This document shows positions 43,584 to 56,285 of a DNA stretch of 64,000 nt, in pieces (within the stretch, counting starts at the first letter, position 1; each line of letters opens with the position of its first letter). A program made the translations under genes and the position numbers. The stretch spans positions 1 to 64,000 of the forward strand of contig NZ_JJMW01000025.1 of assembly GCF_000714435.1 (NCBI RefSeq). The letters are read 5' to 3'. Origin of the DNA: Exiguobacterium alkaliphilum 12/1 (lineage in GTDB: Bacteria > Bacillota > Bacilli > Exiguobacteriales > Exiguobacteriaceae). The notes below the pieces were generated by a model. That model was given only the letters and a program-made list of their open reading frames with translations, had not been told where the DNA came from and searched no databases.

Positions 43584-44735
43584 GTGGACGTTCTACGAAT
43601 GAGTGTACTCGCTTTATTGACTTTGATTGGTAGTCCGCTGCTCTGGGTGACGCTCGTCGCCCTCGCTTACATATCCATGACACGCATCAAACGGGAACGG
43701 GCGATGTTCCGCTCACGCCGGCGCCCGCCAAAATCGGACTGGATTCATTTCGTCTGGCCAAGCCTTCTGCTCGGCGTGCTCGCCTCGGTCGCGACCGTCT
43801 GGCTCGAGACGACGGTCAACGTCGAATGGCTCGTCACGTTCACCGTCCTGTACGCCCTCGTCGTCTTGACGATGCATCCGCGCTTCGTCAGCCCGGCGTT
43901 CCCGCTCCTCGTCATGCTCGCGGCCGTGTCGCTTCGTGACGTCATCTCGTTCGGACCGCTCGACGAGACGGTCGCTCAGCTCGCCGAGGTCGGTTGGCCG
44001 GTGTATGCGCTCGTCTTCGGCGTCGTCACGCTCGCCGAGGCGGTCTTGCTACGGTGGAACGGGAACGTCGAGACGTCGCCGACGCTCATCTTGTCGAAAC
44101 GTGGTCAATTCATCGGCGGTCACGTCGTCAAACGACTCTGGTTCTTCCCACTCGTCGTCTTCTTGCCGCCGTCGTTCGGGTTCGACGGGATGGTCCCAGT
44201 CATCCTACCGATTCCAATCGGGGTGAGCCTCTTGTCGACCGGGGCGTTGCCACGGACGCTCCTCGGAAAGTTGAGCACGTATCGCGGCATCCTTGCCGTC
44301 ATCGCGCTCGGTCTGTTCGGAGCGTCTTACGCACTTGACGTGCCGTACGCCGGTTACGTCTTGATCGCGCTCTATGTATTGTATGAGCTCGCGTTACAGC
44401 TCATCAAACGTGAGAACCGGGCGACGACGCCGGTGTTCATCAACGGCAACCGTGGGGCGGTCATCGTCGACACGCTCCCGGGTTCGCCAGGGGAAGCGAT
44501 GCAACTCATCCCGGGCGAGTCGATTTATAAAGTGAACGGGACGGTCATCACGGGCGGGAGCAGCTTCTATGAGGCGCTCCAGCTTCATAAACCGTACATC
44601 AAGCTCGAGGTACTCAACTTGAACGGGGATATCCGGTTCGTCCAGCGGGCGATGTATGAAACCGACCCGCATGAGCTCGGCATCTTGTTCGTCGGGGAGC
44701 CGATGAGCCCGCGGCTACGTCTGCGCAAGTTATGA
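43584..44735 (+). CDS. minJ: MinJ-like PDZ membrane protein
   Basis: The 383-residue protein has about seven membrane segments (about 10-275) and a C-terminal PDZ domain (about 285-375, GAVIVDTLPGSPGEAMQLIPGESIYKVNG). MinJ (YvjD) bridges DivIVA and MinCD at the poles and septum. The ctpB-minJ order and topology match Bacillus. The start is GTG 43584 with AAAGGATT upstream; an ATG five codons later is possible. Confidence 0.85.
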   Translation: MDVLRMSVLALLTLIGSPLLWVTLVALAYISMTRIKRERAMFRSRRRPPKSDWIHFVWPSLLLGVLASVATVWLETTVNVEWLVTFTVLYALVVLTMHPRFVSPAFPLLVMLAAVSLRDVISFGPLDETVAQLAEVGWPVYALVFGVVTLAEAVLLRWNGNVETSPTLILSKRGQFIGGHVVKRLWFFPLVVFLPPSFGFDGMVPVILPIPIGVSLLSTGALPRTLLGKLSTYRGILAVIALGLFGASYALDVPYAGYVLIALYVLYELALQLIKRENRATTPVFINGNRGAVIVDTLPGSPGEAMQLIPGESIYKVNGTVITGGSSFYEALQLHKPYIKLEVLNLNGDIRFVQRAMYETDPHELGILFVGEPMSPRLRLRKL

Positions 44736-44742
44736 ATGCTCG

Positions 44743-44776
44743 AAAAAAGGGAGCCTCCGCGGAGGCTCCCTTTCGT
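44743..44776. terminator. Bidirectional terminator minJ / glpK
   Basis: Perfect 13-bp stem AAAGGGAGCCTCC / GGAGGCTCCCTTT (44746-44758 with 44761-44773). Confidence 0.9.
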
Positions 44777-44780
44777 GTGC

Positions 44781-46319
<1,539 letters not shown>

Positions 46320-46328
46320 TTAGAAAGA

Positions 46329-47036
46329 TTATGGGACGAGAATGCCATAGACGAGGGCGGCGATGACCGCCCCGATGATTGGTCCGACGACCGGAATCCA
46401 TGAATAGCCCCAGTCCGACGTCCCTTTGCCTTTGATTGGAAGAATCGCATGCGCAATCCGCGGCCCGAGGTCACGTGCCGGGTTGATGGCATATCCCGTT
46501 GTACCACCAAGTGAGAGACCGATCGAGACAACGAGGAAACCGACGATGAGCGGATTCAAGCCGTCCGTGAACGTGTTGGCCCCGAATGACAAAATTCCGA
46601 AGACGAGAACGAACGTACCAATGATTTCCCCGATCAAGTTGAACGGCGTGCTACGAATCCCTGGTGCGGTCGAGAAGGTGGCCAGTTTGGCACCCGGATC
46701 GTCGGTCACATCATAGTGCGGTTTGTAGTGCACGAACACGAGGACGGCCCCGATGAACGCCCCGATAAACTGTGCCAAGATGTAGGCTGGCACATCAGCC
46801 CAAGGGAATGAGCCTGCTGTCGCTAGCCCGACCGTGACGGCAGGGTTCAAGTGCGCCCCTCCGTAGATTCCGGCTGCGTATACCCCGATCATAACGGCGA
46901 AGCCCCAACCGAACGTGATGACGACCCAACCTGCGTTCTCCGCTTTCGAATGACGGAGGACGACGCCGGCGACGACACCGTTACCGAGCAAGATGAGTAG
47001 CATTGTACCAATAATTTCGCTGACGAATGCTGACAT
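46329..47036 (-). CDS. glpF: Glycerol facilitator GlpF
   Basis: An aquaglyceroporin for facilitated glycerol uptake. The 235-residue protein has six membrane helices and both pore motifs (GAHLNPAVT at about 57-65; N-P-A-R-D at about 174-178). The ATG follows GAGAGGGGAG. It is the first gene of glpFK. Confidence 0.96.
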   Translation of the reverse strand: MSAFVSEIIGTMLLILLGNGVVAGVVLRHSKAENAGWVVITFGWGFAVMIGVYAAGIYGGAHLNPAVTVGLATAGSFPWADVPAYILAQFIGAFIGAVLVFVHYKPHYDVTDDPGAKLATFSTAPGIRSTPFNLIGEIIGTFVLVFGILSFGANTFTDGLNPLIVGFLVVSIGLSLGGTTGYAINPARDLGPRIAHAILPIKGKGTSDWGYSWIPVVGPIIGAVIAALVYGILVP

Positions 47037-47079
47037 GTGATACTCCCCTCTCCCATATTGAATTTTGACTTACCACTTC

Positions 47080-47108
47080 ATTATATCCCCCAATTGAAAG
47101 CGCTTCAA
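47080..47108 (-). promoter_or_regulatory. glpFK promoter with cre site
   Basis: On the minus strand TTGAAG (-35, 47103-47108), 17-nt spacer, TATAAT (47080-47085). The palindrome TTGAAAGCGCTTCAA (47094-47108) fits a CcpA site overlapping -35. The leader is too short for a GlpP-type antiterminator, which would differ from B. subtilis. Confidence 0.75.
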
Positions 47109-47121
47109 AACAAAGATATTC

Positions 47122-47152
47122 AAAAAAACCACTTTTTTATTTTCAAAGTGGC
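47122..47152 (-). terminator. Terminator of the TauE/SafE gene
   Basis: On the minus strand GCCACTTT pairs with AAAGTGGT (47128-47135 with 47144-47151), followed by T7. Confidence 0.75.
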
Positions 47153-47154
47153 TT

Positions 47155-47991
47155 TCACTTGGTAAAACGCCCGATGAAATCGGCGGTGATACCGACGATA
47201 AAAACGAAAAGGACGCCTAGACTCATATACGTGAACGGCATCCAAAGTTGCGTCATCAAGTCGAGTGTGATCGAGACGATGACCACGCCATACAACAAGG
47301 CGAGGCGGCGTGAAATCTCTTTCTCACGATAACGGCTCGTCACCGTCGCGCCGAGCGGGGCCCCGATGAACGCGCCGAGGATGAGCGCGGCCGGGACAAG
47401 GAAGTCGAGCGTGAGCGACGGCAAATAGCTGACGAGTCCTCCGAACGCGATGAACAAGACGGCGGCGAGGCTCGTCCCGACAGCCCGGTGCGTCGAGTAG
47501 CCGAGCCAGCTGACGAGGAGCGGGACGATGATGAAGCCGCCGCCGATGCCGAGGAGCGCAGACAACAGCCCGGCGATCGCCCCGATGACACCCGCGGCGA
47601 CGGTCGTGTTTTCTTTCGGTCGGCGTTTCGATGTTTTCTTTAAGAGCGTAACGGCAAAATAAGATAGGATAGCGAGATAGAACACGTTCAGCAGCCAATC
47701 ACTCGTACCGGAGAAGGCGAGGACGAGCCGGCTCGACAGTTGGGCCGTCACGGCACCAGTCAGTCCGATGAGGAGCCCGGTCGTCCAGGAGACGTTGCCG
47801 AGCGACGTATGCCGCTTCGCACCGGCGAGGCTCGTGCCGACGACGAAGAGCAGAGACGTCGCGACCGCCTCGGCCGCCGTATAACCGCTGAACAACAGCA
47901 CCGGGACGATGATGACCCCGCCGCCGATGCCGAAGAACCCGGACAAGGCGCCGACGACGGCGCCGAGCGGGATGAAGAGGAGAGACCACAT
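47155..47991 (-). CDS. TauE/SafE-family membrane transporter
   Basis: The 278-residue protein has eight hydrophobic segments and two GIGGG repeats (GFFGIGGGVIIVP and LLGIGGGFIIVP), the family hallmark. Family members export sulphite, sulphoacetate or related anions; the substrate is unknown here. The start is uncertain: the ATG at 47991 gives a standard N-terminus, while one ten codons earlier (48021) is an alternative. Confidence 0.85.
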   Translation of the reverse strand: MWSLLFIPLGAVVGALSGFFGIGGGVIIVPVLLFSGYTAAEAVATSLLFVVGTSLAGAKRHTSLGNVSWTTGLLIGLTGAVTAQLSSRLVLAFSGTSDWLLNVFYLAILSYFAVTLLKKTSKRRPKENTTVAAGVIGAIAGLLSALLGIGGGFIIVPLLVSWLGYSTHRAVGTSLAAVLFIAFGGLVSYLPSLTLDFLVPAALILGAFIGAPLGATVTSRYREKEISRRLALLYGVVIVSITLDLMTQLWMPFTYMSLGVLFVFIVGITADFIGRFTK

Positions 47992-48056
47992 GTCGACCAA
48001 CTCGTTTCTACATAGATTCATCCTTTATCATAACGGAATGGGCGACATGTCAGAAG

Positions 48057-48085
48057 CGAATATTTGTTCGTGTATGTGCTATAAT
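48057..48085 (+). promoter_or_regulatory. uvrBA promoter with LexA box
   Basis: CGAATATTTGTTCG (48057-48070) matches 12 of 14 positions of the Bacillus LexA/DinR box CGAACATATGTTCG and lies over the -35 region. An extended -10, TGCTATAAT, ends at 48085. The operon should be SOS-inducible. Confidence 0.8.
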
Positions 48086-48123
48086 CAAATCAATTATGTA
48101 GGAACAGAAAGTGAGGAATCATC

Positions 48124-50094
48124 ATGGAATCGATCCCGTTCGCATTACAATCGGAATATACGCCGGGAGGTGACCAACCGGAAGCGATTCGACAGCTCGT
48201 CGAAGGCGTCAACCGTGGCGACCGCTACCAGACGTTGCTCGGGGCGACCGGCACCGGCAAGACGTTCACCGTCTCGAACGTCATCCAAGAAGTGAAGAAG
48301 CCGACGCTCGTCTTAGCCCACAACAAGACGCTCGCCGGCCAGCTCTACTCGGAGTTCAAAGAGTTCTTCCCGAACAACGCCGTCGAATACTTCGTCAGTT
48401 ATTACGACTATTACCAGCCGGAAGCGTACGTTCCGTCGACGGACACGTTCATCGAGAAAGACGCGTCGATTAACGATGAGATCGATAAATTGCGTCACTC
48501 GGCCACGTCCGCCTTGTTCGAGCGGGACGACGTCATCATCGTCGCCTCGGTGTCGTGCATCTATGGTCTCGGTAACCCGGAAGAGTACCGCAGTCTCGTC
48601 CTCAGTCTCCGTGTCGGAAAAGAGATGGGACGCGATGAGATGCTTCGGAAGTTGATTGACATCCAATATGAACGGAACGATATCGATTTCCAGCGCGGAC
48701 GGTTCCGTGTCCGCGGCGACGTCGTCGAGATTTTCCCAGCGTCGCGTGACGAGCATTGTATGCGCGTCGAGTTTTTCGGTGACGAGATTGACCGGATTCG
48801 CGAGATGGACCCGCTCACGGGCGAGATTATCGCCGACCGTGAGCACGTCGCCATCTTCCCGGCGTCCCACTTCGTCACGCGTGACGAGAAATTGCAAAAA
48901 GCAATCGTCAACATCGAAGCCGAGCTCGAAGAACAGCTCGAGAAGTTCCGCGAGGAAGGAAAACTGCTCGAGGCGCAACGGCTCGAACAACGGACGAACT
49001 ACGACCTCGAGATGATGCGCGAGATGGGTTACTGTTCCGGGATCGAGAACTATTCCCGGCATTTGAACCTGATGCCCGAGGGCGCGACACCGTACACGCT
49101 CATCGACTACTTCCCGAAAGACTTTCTGCTCGTCGCCGACGAGTCGCACGTGACGCTCCCGCAAGTGCGCGGGATGTACAACGGCGACCAGGCGCGGAAA
49201 CAAGTGCTCGTCGACCACGGCTTCCGTTTGCCGTCGGCGAAAGACAACCGTCCGCTCAAGTTCGAGGAGTTCGAGAAGAAGTTGAGCCAGGCGATCTTCA
49301 TTTCGGCGACGCCGGGTCCGTATGAGCTCGAACATACGCCGCACATGGTCGAACAGATTATCCGTCCGACGGGCCTCATCGACCCGACGATTGAGATTCA
49401 TCCGATCAAAGGGCAAATTGACTACTTGATGGATCAAATCCGCGAGCGCATCAAACGGGACGAACGTGTCCTCGTGACGACGCTCACAAAAAAGATGGCC
49501 GAGGACTTATCTGACTATCTTCGTGAGGCCGGCATCAAGGTCAACTACATGCACTCGGAGATCAAGACGCTCGAACGGATCGAAATCATCCGCGACCTCC
49601 GTCTCGGCAAGTATGACGTGCTCGTCGGAATCAACTTGCTCCGGGAAGGGCTCGACATCCCGGAAGTGAGTCTCGTCACGATCCTTGACGCCGATAAGGA
49701 AGGGTTCCTCCGTTCGGACCGGTCACTCATCCAGACGATTGGCCGGGCGGCCCGAAACGCGAACGGACATGTCATCTTGTTCGCCGATAAGATGACCGAT
49801 TCGATGCAACGCGCTATCGATGAGACCGACCGACGGCGGACGATCCAATTGGCTTATAATGAAGAACACGGCATCACCCCGAAGACGATTCGAAAAGAAG
49901 TACGCGGTGTCATCCGGGCGACGGTCGATGCCGAGGAGGAAGTGCTCGAGTCGCTCAGCTCGATGAAGCCGGCCGAGCGCGAGGCGGCAATCGCCAAACT
50001 AGAAGAAGAAATGAAACAAGCGGCCCGCGACCTCCAGTTCGAGCGGGCGGCCGAATTGCGTGACTTAATCTTGGAGTTGAAGGTAGGGAGTTAA
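48124..50094 (+). CDS. uvrB: Excinuclease ABC subunit B
   Basis: UvrB is the damage-verifying helicase of nucleotide excision repair. The 656-residue protein has Walker A GATGTGKT (about 40-47), the beta-hairpin [28 protein letters not shown] and a C-terminal UvrC-binding helix pair. GTGAGGAATC precedes the ATG. It ends directly against uvrA. Confidence 0.98.
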   Translation: MESIPFALQSEYTPGGDQPEAIRQLVEGVNRGDRYQTLLGATGTGKTFTVSNVIQEVKKPTLVLAHNKTLAGQLYSEFKEFFPNNAVEYFVSYYDYYQPEAYVPSTDTFIEKDASINDEIDKLRHSATSALFERDDVIIVASVSCIYGLGNPEEYRSLVLSLRVGKEMGRDEMLRKLIDIQYERNDIDFQRGRFRVRGDVVEIFPASRDEHCMRVEFFGDEIDRIREMDPLTGEIIADREHVAIFPASHFVTRDEKLQKAIVNIEAELEEQLEKFREEGKLLEAQRLEQRTNYDLEMMREMGYCSGIENYSRHLNLMPEGATPYTLIDYFPKDFLLVADESHVTLPQVRGMYNGDQARKQVLVDHGFRLPSAKDNRPLKFEEFEKKLSQAIFISATPGPYELEHTPHMVEQIIRPTGLIDPTIEIHPIKGQIDYLMDQIRERIKRDERVLVTTLTKKMAEDLSDYLREAGIKVNYMHSEIKTLERIEIIRDLRLGKYDVLVGINLLREGLDIPEVSLVTILDADKEGFLRSDRSLIQTIGRAARNANGHVILFADKMTDSMQRAIDETDRRRTIQLAYNEEHGITPKTIRKEVRGVIRATVDAEEEVLESLSSMKPAEREAAIAKLEEEMKQAARDLQFERAAELRDLILELKVGS

Positions 50095-52968
50095 ATGGCT
50101 GAGAAGAAAAATGCGATCGTCATCAAAGGGGCGCGCGTCAACAACTTGAAAAACATTGATATCGAGATTCCTCGGGACCAACTCGTCGTCTTGACGGGTC
50201 TGTCCGGTTCCGGGAAGTCTTCGCTTGCCTTCGATACGATTTACGCGGAAGGGCAGCGCCGCTACGTCGAGAGCTTGTCCGCGTATGCAAGGCAGTTCCT
50301 TGGGCAGATGGACAAACCGGACGTCGACACGATCGAGGGTCTCAGTCCGGCCATCTCGATTGACCAGAAGACGACGAGCCGGAACCCGCGCTCGACCGTC
50401 GGGACGGTGACGGAGATTTACGACTACTTACGGCTCTTGTTCGCCCGGATCGGGAAACCGGTCTGTCCGAACCACGGCATCGAGATCTCGAGCCAGACGA
50501 TCTCGCAGATGGTCGACCAAGTGATGGAGCTACCGGAGAAGACGCGCCTGCAAATTCTCGCCCCGATCGTCTCCGGACGAAAAGGGACGCATGTGAAAGT
50601 GTTCGACTCGCTCAAGAAAGAAGGGTTCGTCCGTGTCCGCGTCAACGGGGAAACGATCGAACTGACGGACGAGATCGAGCTCGACAAGAACAAGAAACAT
50701 TCGATTGAAGTCGTCGTCGACCGTCTCGTCGTCCGACCTGACGTCGAAGGACGGCTCGCCGATTCGCTCGAGACGGCGCTCCGCCTCGCGGACGGCCGGG
50801 CCATCATCGACAAGATGGACGGGACGGAGCTCCTCTTCAGCGAGCATCATGCCTGTCCGATTTGCGGCTTCTCGATCGGGGAACTCGAACCGCGCATGTT
50901 CTCGTTCAACTCACCGTTCGGCGCATGCCCGACGTGTGACGGACTCGGGACGAAACTCGACGTCGACCCGGAACTCGTCATCCCCGACGCGACGAAGACG
51001 TTGAAAGAAGGCGCGGTCGCCGCGTGGCAGCCGACGAGTTCGCAATATTACCCACAACTGCTCGCGGCGATGTGCAACCATTTCGAAATCGACATGGACG
51101 TCCCGTTCGAGCGGTTGTCGAAACGCGACCAGGACCTCGTTTTGAATGGGACGGACGAAGAGTCGTTCCTGTTCCGCTACGAGAACGATTTCGGCCAAGT
51201 CCGGACGAACACGATTTTCTTCGAAGGGGTGCTCCGAAACATCGAGCGCCGCTACAAAGAGACGACGTCCGACTATATCCGCGAACAGATGGAGATGTAT
51301 ATGGCGACGCACGCCTGTCCGACGTGTAGCGGTTACCGGTTGAAAGAAGAGACGCTCGCCGTGAAAATCACGGGCCACCATATCGGGCAAGTGACCGAGC
51401 TGTCGGTCGTCAACGCGATCAACTTGTTCGACGCCATCACGAACGAGTTGAGTGAGAAAGACATCGCCATCGCCCGCCTCATCTTGCAAGAGATTTGTGA
51501 GCGGCTCAGCTTCTTGAACAACGTCGGACTCGACTATTTGACGCTGTCACGGGCAGCCGGGACGCTCTCAGGCGGCGAGGCGCAACGGATTCGACTCGCC
51601 ACGCAAATCGGGTCGCGCCTCACAGGCGTCTTGTACGTCTTGGACGAGCCGTCCATCGGGCTACACCAGCGTGACAACGACCGCTTGATCGCGACGCTCA
51701 AACAGATGCGCGATATCGGCAACACGCTCATCGTCGTCGAACACGACGAAGACACGATGATGGAAGCCGACTATTTGATCGACATCGGGCCTGGGGCCGG
51801 AGAACATGGCGGGGAAGTCATCGCCGCCGGGACGCCGAAGCAGCTCATGAAAAATAAGAAATCGCTCACCGGTCAATACTTAGCGGGCAAAAAGTTCATC
51901 CCGCTGCCGACCGAACGAAAAGTACCGGACGAGCGCTTCCTCAAGATTTTGAAGGCGGAAGAGAACAACTTGAAAGGGGTCGATGTGTCGATCCCGCTCG
52001 GCATGTTTATCGCCGTCACCGGGGTATCCGGGTCCGGGAAGTCGACGCTCATCAACGAGATTCTGTACAAGTCGCTCGCCCATCACATCAACCGGGCCAA
52101 AGCGAAGCCAGGGAAACACAAGAAGATTGAAGGGCTCGACCAGATTGACAAAGTCATCGACATCGACCAGTCCCCGATCGGACGGACACCGCGGTCGAAC
52201 CCGGCGACGTACACGGGCGTGTTCGATGATATCCGCGACGTGTTCGCCTCGACGAACGAAGCGAAGATGCGCGGCTATAAGAAAGGCCGCTTCAGTTTCA
52301 ACGTCAAAGGTGGGCGCTGTGAGGCGTGCCGCGGCGACGGGATTATCAAAATCGAGATGCACTTCCTTCCGGACGTGTACGTGCCGTGTGAGGTGTGTCA
52401 CGGGAAACGCTATAACCGTGAGACGCTCGAAGTGAAGTATAAAGGGAAGACGATCGCCGACGTCCTCGACATGACGATTGAGGAAGGGCTCGACTTCTTT
52501 GACAAAATTCCGAAAATTAAGCGCAAGATTCAGACGATCTTTGACGTCGGTCTCGGCTACATGAAGCTCGGCCAGCCGGCGACAGAACTGTCGGGCGGGG
52601 AGGCGCAGCGCGTCAAGCTCGCCTCGGAGCTCCATAAACGCTCGACCGGGAAGACGATTTACATCTTGGATGAACCGACGACGGGACTCCATGTCGACGA
52701 TATCGCCCGGCTGTTGAAAGTCCTGCAGCGCCTCGTCGAGAACGGGGACACGGTGCTCGTCATCGAGCACAACCTCGACGTCATCAAGTCGGCCGACTAC
52801 TTGATCGACCTCGGTCCGGAAGGCGGTGACGGCGGCGGGACGATCGTCGCGACGGGGACACCAGAAGAGGTCGCCGAAGTGGCGGCATCGTATACCGGAA
52901 AGTATTTGAAGCCGGTATTAGTACGGGATGCGGCCCGGGCGAAACCGAAAGCAGGAAAACGGAAGTAA
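50095..52968 (+). CDS. uvrA: Excinuclease ABC subunit A
   Basis: UvrA recognises DNA damage and loads UvrB. The 957-residue protein has two ABC ATPase modules (Walker [10 protein letters not shown] near 32 and GVSGSGKST near 643), two LSGGEAQR signatures, and zinc modules CPICG...CPTC and CEACRGDG...CEVCHGKRY. It starts immediately after the uvrB stop with AAGGTAGGGAG upstream. Length matches B. subtilis. Confidence 0.98.
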   Translation: MAEKKNAIVIKGARVNNLKNIDIEIPRDQLVVLTGLSGSGKSSLAFDTIYAEGQRRYVESLSAYARQFLGQMDKPDVDTIEGLSPAISIDQKTTSRNPRSTVGTVTEIYDYLRLLFARIGKPVCPNHGIEISSQTISQMVDQVMELPEKTRLQILAPIVSGRKGTHVKVFDSLKKEGFVRVRVNGETIELTDEIELDKNKKHSIEVVVDRLVVRPDVEGRLADSLETALRLADGRAIIDKMDGTELLFSEHHACPICGFSIGELEPRMFSFNSPFGACPTCDGLGTKLDVDPELVIPDATKTLKEGAVAAWQPTSSQYYPQLLAAMCNHFEIDMDVPFERLSKRDQDLVLNGTDEESFLFRYENDFGQVRTNTIFFEGVLRNIERRYKETTSDYIREQMEMYMATHACPTCSGYRLKEETLAVKITGHHIGQVTELSVVNAINLFDAITNELSEKDIAIARLILQEICERLSFLNNVGLDYLTLSRAAGTLSGGEAQRIRLATQIGSRLTGVLYVLDEPSIGLHQRDNDRLIATLKQMRDIGNTLIVVEHDEDTMMEADYLIDIGPGAGEHGGEVIAAGTPKQLMKNKKSLTGQYLAGKKFIPLPTERKVPDERFLKILKAEENNLKGVDVSIPLGMFIAVTGVSGSGKSTLINEILYKSLAHHINRAKAKPGKHKKIEGLDQIDKVIDIDQSPIGRTPRSNPATYTGVFDDIRDVFASTNEAKMRGYKKGRFSFNVKGGRCEACRGDGIIKIEMHFLPDVYVPCEVCHGKRYNRETLEVKYKGKTIADVLDMTIEEGLDFFDKIPKIKRKIQTIFDVGLGYMKLGQPATELSGGEAQRVKLASELHKRSTGKTIYILDEPTTGLHVDDIARLLKVLQRLVENGDTVLVIEHNLDVIKSADYLIDLGPEGGDGGGTIVATGTPEEVAEVAASYTGKYLKPVLVRDAARAKPKAGKRK

Positions 52969-53027
52969 GGTATAGAAATGATGAGAAACGGGAACATGAT
53001 TGACGTGTATCCAATTCGAAGGGGGAA

Positions 53028-54203
53028 ATGAACGTGAAACAAGAAATGCGTGAACTGATTCTCCAGCAAGTGAAAGACGGCAAGTTGACGATCGAGGAAG
53101 GCATGACCCAACTCGAACGGCTCGAACGGTTAGAGCCCGAGCGTGTCCAAGCGCTTGAGGCGCAACAAGAGACAGAGAAGGTCGACGCCTACTCGGTCGA
53201 GTCGCTGACGACGAAATTGACGTCGGCGGTCGAAGGGCTCGTCACGAAACTGCGGGACAGCGATTTCTCGTTCAGCTCGAACTTCGGGCCGGAAGTGACG
53301 TACTCGAAGTCGTTCCCGTTCACCGGGACTGACATCGCGCTCGACTTGTTCAACGCCTCGGCGACGATCGTCTCGTCGGACAACGACGAATGTGAACTCA
53401 TCGTCACCGGCCGTCCGCTCCGCCAGCAAGATGCGGACAAGGCGCTCGAACAGCTGCAATCGGCCGTGAAACACTCGGTCATCGGGGACCGTCTCGTCGT
53501 CTCGCTCCGTGACAAACTCGTCCGGGCGCACGTCGAGCTATACGTCCCGCATCATCATTTCGACCACCTGCACGTCCAGACGCTCAACGGGGAAGTCCGT
53601 GCCGACGGGCTCGATGTCGAGAGTGTGCGCGTCCAGACGGCGAACGGTCGCGTCGTGCTCCATGAGGTCCATGCCTCGGAACTCCTCCTCAACACAGGGA
53701 ACGGCACGGTCGAGGTCGACGGTGTCGAGACCGAGCTCGTCCACGCCCGGACCGGCAACGGTGCGGTCATCGTGAGCGGGAAGTATGACAAAGCCTCGCT
53801 CAAGACCGGCAACGGCAACATCCGGGCCGAACTGGCGACGGCACGTCCGGCCAAGTTCGAACTCGCCTCGCTCGCGGGGAACATCCGTCTCGTCTTGCCG
53901 CACGGCGCCGAGGTCGAAGGGGAGCTCGAGACGAACTTCGGAGGACTCCACTGCAACTTGGACGAACTCGAGATCGTCCGCGACCGGAAAGACGTCGCCC
54001 AGCGACGCCTCGAATTCATCTCGGGCCGTGGCCAGACGCCGCGCATCGAGGTCGAGGCCGGAACGCGTACCGGAACGATCGACCTCGAGCACGGCTCGCA
54101 GCATACGCCGTCGACGTTCCTCGAAGAAGACAAGCATGAACCGGTGGACCCGGTCGACCCGGTCAATCCGGGTGACTTGAACAATCCGTTCCATCAGAAG
54201 TGA
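53028..54203 (+). CDS. yvlB: YvlB-like DUF4097 beta-helix protein
   Basis: The 391-residue protein has an N-terminal helical region with a short SHOCT-like motif (LQQVKDGKLTIEEGMTQLERL), then repeated beta strands (about 85-340) with DUF4097 phrases such as LNGEVRADGL, TANGRVVL, NTGNGTVEV, RTGNGAVIV and LKTGNGNIRA. Position downstream of uvrBA matches yvlB of Bacillus, which belongs to the cell-envelope stress group yvlABCD; the other yvl genes are not seen. There is no signal peptide. GAAGGGGGAA precedes the ATG. Confidence 0.83.
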   Translation: MNVKQEMRELILQQVKDGKLTIEEGMTQLERLERLEPERVQALEAQQETEKVDAYSVESLTTKLTSAVEGLVTKLRDSDFSFSSNFGPEVTYSKSFPFTGTDIALDLFNASATIVSSDNDECELIVTGRPLRQQDADKALEQLQSAVKHSVIGDRLVVSLRDKLVRAHVELYVPHHHFDHLHVQTLNGEVRADGLDVESVRVQTANGRVVLHEVHASELLLNTGNGTVEVDGVETELVHARTGNGAVIVSGKYDKASLKTGNGNIRAELATARPAKFELASLAGNIRLVLPHGAEVEGELETNFGGLHCNLDELEIVRDRKDVAQRRLEFISGRGQTPRIEVEAGTRTGTIDLEHGSQHTPSTFLEEDKHEPVDPVDPVNPGDLNNPFHQK

Positions 54204-54207
54204 TACA

Positions 54208-54238
54208 CGACCCGGAGGCGATGCCCCGGGTTCTTTTA
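54208..54238 (+). terminator. Weak intrinsic terminator
   Basis: ACCCGG (54210-54215) pairs with CCGGGT (54226-54231), with inner GGC-GCC-type pairing, followed by TCTTTTA. Confidence 0.6.
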
Positions 54239-54253
54239 TAGAGGGGGGATGAG

Positions 54254-54613
54254 ATGCGACGATTTGTTTCAGTGTCCGGATGGATGATGATCGCGGTGCT
54301 GTTGCTCGTCGGATGTGACGAGGAGCAGCGCGTCGTCAACGGAAATGAGCCGGCTGACGACGAAGCCATCGCCGTCGCTTGGGCGTATGTAACCGCTCGA
54401 AACTGGGAAGAACCTGCAATCAATGCGGGAGGAAGTGCTGAGGTACAGCGTGTCACGGTCGATCACGGCTATGAACTGTTAGATGATACGTATTTTGGGA
54501 GCGAGGTGCTCGCAGTGTCGTTCGCGTCTGAACCGGACAGTGTCGTTGGTGTCCCGACAATTTTAGTCGAGCCGGAGTCGGACACCGTGGTCGGCTATAT
54601 GCCGGGTGAATGA
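54254..54613 (+). CDS. Small lipoprotein
   Basis: The 119-residue product has a lipoprotein signal peptide (lipobox LLVGC near residue 21) and an acidic extracellular part. AGAGGGGGGATGAG precedes the ATG. It is short and compact; no family recognised. Confidence 0.7.
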   Translation: MRRFVSVSGWMMIAVLLLVGCDEEQRVVNGNEPADDEAIAVAWAYVTARNWEEPAINAGGSAEVQRVTVDHGYELLDDTYFGSEVLAVSFASEPDSVVGVPTILVEPESDTVVGYMPGE

Positions 54614-54840
54614 CAGAATCATCGAAAACCTCGAGTCCAAGTCGGACATCATCAGGATTGCCCTTTCCATTGAGTCGGTTACGTCCTGTTTAGTCCGTAA
54701 CGGGAAAGACGTACAGCGCCGCCCGAAAGCCCGCCCCTCAGGAAAGCGGCGTGCGGCCAGGGTGGCTAAAGGACGATCAAACAAAGGAGCATCATCCCGA
54801 GTGGGACGACGCTCCTTTGTTTGACGTTTGTGCCGTCTGG
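54614..54840. other. Intergenic region with a large hairpin
   Basis: The 5' two-thirds contain no credible gene. At 54778-54823 a 13-bp inverted repeat (CAAACAAAGGAGC with GCTCCTTTGTTTG) encloses a shorter stem and lies between convergent genes. It is probably a bidirectional terminator with a long arm. Confidence 0.55.
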
Positions 54841-55197
54841 TCACAGGTTCATCTCATACTCCATCTGTTCCCAGTCCATCATCGGTGCGTCGTATAACGT
54901 GAACGAGCCGATAATCAACAAGATGAACAGAATCGGTCCGGCGATAAGCAGAATAATCCCGAGGTTGCGCATCTTTTTCGACCGGTTCCAGTAGAAGATG
55001 ATGGCGACGATCATCGAGATGAGCGAGCCGGATAAGAAGAAGCCGACGATGTTCAAGATGAATAATAACAGGACCGTTTCGTTTTTCGTCGCAGCGTACT
55101 CACGCCACATGTCGACAAGCGACTTGATGAGATAGACGAGTGCCGCAATCGCGACGATGAAGATAAAGATGACGGCAATCAAAAATAGTGAGTTCAT
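54841..55197 (-). CDS. Small membrane protein
   Basis: The 118-residue protein has three hydrophobic segments (about 3-27, 42-65 and 80-103). The ATG at 55197 follows GAGGAGGTGAAATTC; a GTG 9 nt earlier is possible. No function can be assigned. Confidence 0.65.
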   Translation of the reverse strand: MNSLFLIAVIFIFIVAIAALVYLIKSLVDMWREYAATKNETVLLLFILNIVGFFLSGSLISMIVAIIFYWNRSKKMRNLGIILLIAGPILFILLIIGSFTLYDAPMMDWEQMEYEMNL

Positions 55198-55346
55198 GAA
55201 TTTCACCTCCTCCTAGTGGTCTATACCCTATTTACGATGCCGAGACGAATTTGTTTCATTTTTTCTGACACGCCACGACTCACTTTCGCTGACGCCAATC
55301 GTAGAGAGTTATGATACAATAATGAGCGTGAAAGGGGCAGATACTC

Positions 55347-56285
55347 ATGCAAAATATCGTACGTACGGCTCAACTCGTTGAACGCTTCAAGTTGAAAGTC
55401 GTTGCAGGTGAAGAAGGACTCCACCGTCCTGTCGTCACACCTGACCTCAGTCGTCCGGGGCTCGTCCTCGCCGGCTACTATACGCACTATGCGAAGAACC
55501 GCCTGCAAGTGCTCGGGAAGACGGAGCTCACGTTCTACGCGAGCCTGTCCGAGGAGAGTCGCCGCGAACGCGCGAAGATTCTTTGCACCGAGCTGACACC
55601 GGGCATTCTCATCACGCGCGGCTTCGATATCCCAAAAGAGATTCAAGAACAGGCCGAGGCGGCGAACGTGCCGCTCATGCAGACGAACGCGGTGACGACG
55701 TCCATCGAGTCACAAATCACGAACTTCCTCGAGATGGAGCTCGCACCGATGACGGCGATGCATGGCGTGCTCGTCGACATTTACGGCGTCGGTGTCTTGA
55801 TTAAAGGCCAGAGCGGTGTCGGGAAATCCGAGACGGCGCTCGAGCTCGTCAAGCGCGGCCATCGTCTCGTCGCCGATGACTCGGTCGAGATTCGCCAGAC
55901 GGGCGACCAACTGCTCGTCGGGTCGGCACCGAAACTCATCCGGCACTTGCTCGAGATTCGCGGAATCGGCATCATCGATGTCATGACGCTCTTCGGAGCC
56001 GGGGCCGTTCGCTCGCACAAGAAGATAAGTCTCATCGTCAACCTCGAGAACTGGGATGCGGGGAAAGTATATGACCGTGTCGGGCTCGACCATAACACGA
56101 TGAAGATTATCGACAGCGAAGTACCGCTCCTCACGATCCCGGTCCGTCCGGGACGTAACTTGGCCGTCATCGTCGAAGTCGCGGCGATGAACTATCGCCT
56201 GCAAAACATGGGCATCAATACCGCGGAAGAGTTCGCCGAACGTCTCGCGAACGCGATCCACGATAACGAAGGGGAGATGGAATGA
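55347..56285 (+). CDS. hprK: HPr kinase/phosphorylase
   Basis: HprK phosphorylates HPr at Ser-46 and so activates CcpA-dependent catabolite control, connecting with the cre sites at glpFK and cccB. The 312-residue protein has an N-terminal domain, P-loop GQSGVGKSE (about 154-162), the capping [10 protein letters not shown] segment and C-terminal kinase residues. AAAGGGGCAGATACTC precedes the ATG. ATGA overlap with lgt. Confidence 0.97.
   Translation: MQNIVRTAQLVERFKLKVVAGEEGLHRPVVTPDLSRPGLVLAGYYTHYAKNRLQVLGKTELTFYASLSEESRRERAKILCTELTPGILITRGFDIPKEIQEQAEAANVPLMQTNAVTTSIESQITNFLEMELAPMTAMHGVLVDIYGVGVLIKGQSGVGKSETALELVKRGHRLVADDSVEIRQTGDQLLVGSAPKLIRHLLEIRGIGIIDVMTLFGAGAVRSHKKISLIVNLENWDAGKVYDRVGLDHNTMKIIDSEVPLLTIPVRPGRNLAVIVEVAAMNYRLQNMGINTAEEFAERLANAIHDNEGEME

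Noticed and set aside
54606..54824. 72-residue frame after the small lipoprotein gene
   Set aside because: Basic, low-complexity product that runs into the terminator-like hairpin; no sign of a real gene.
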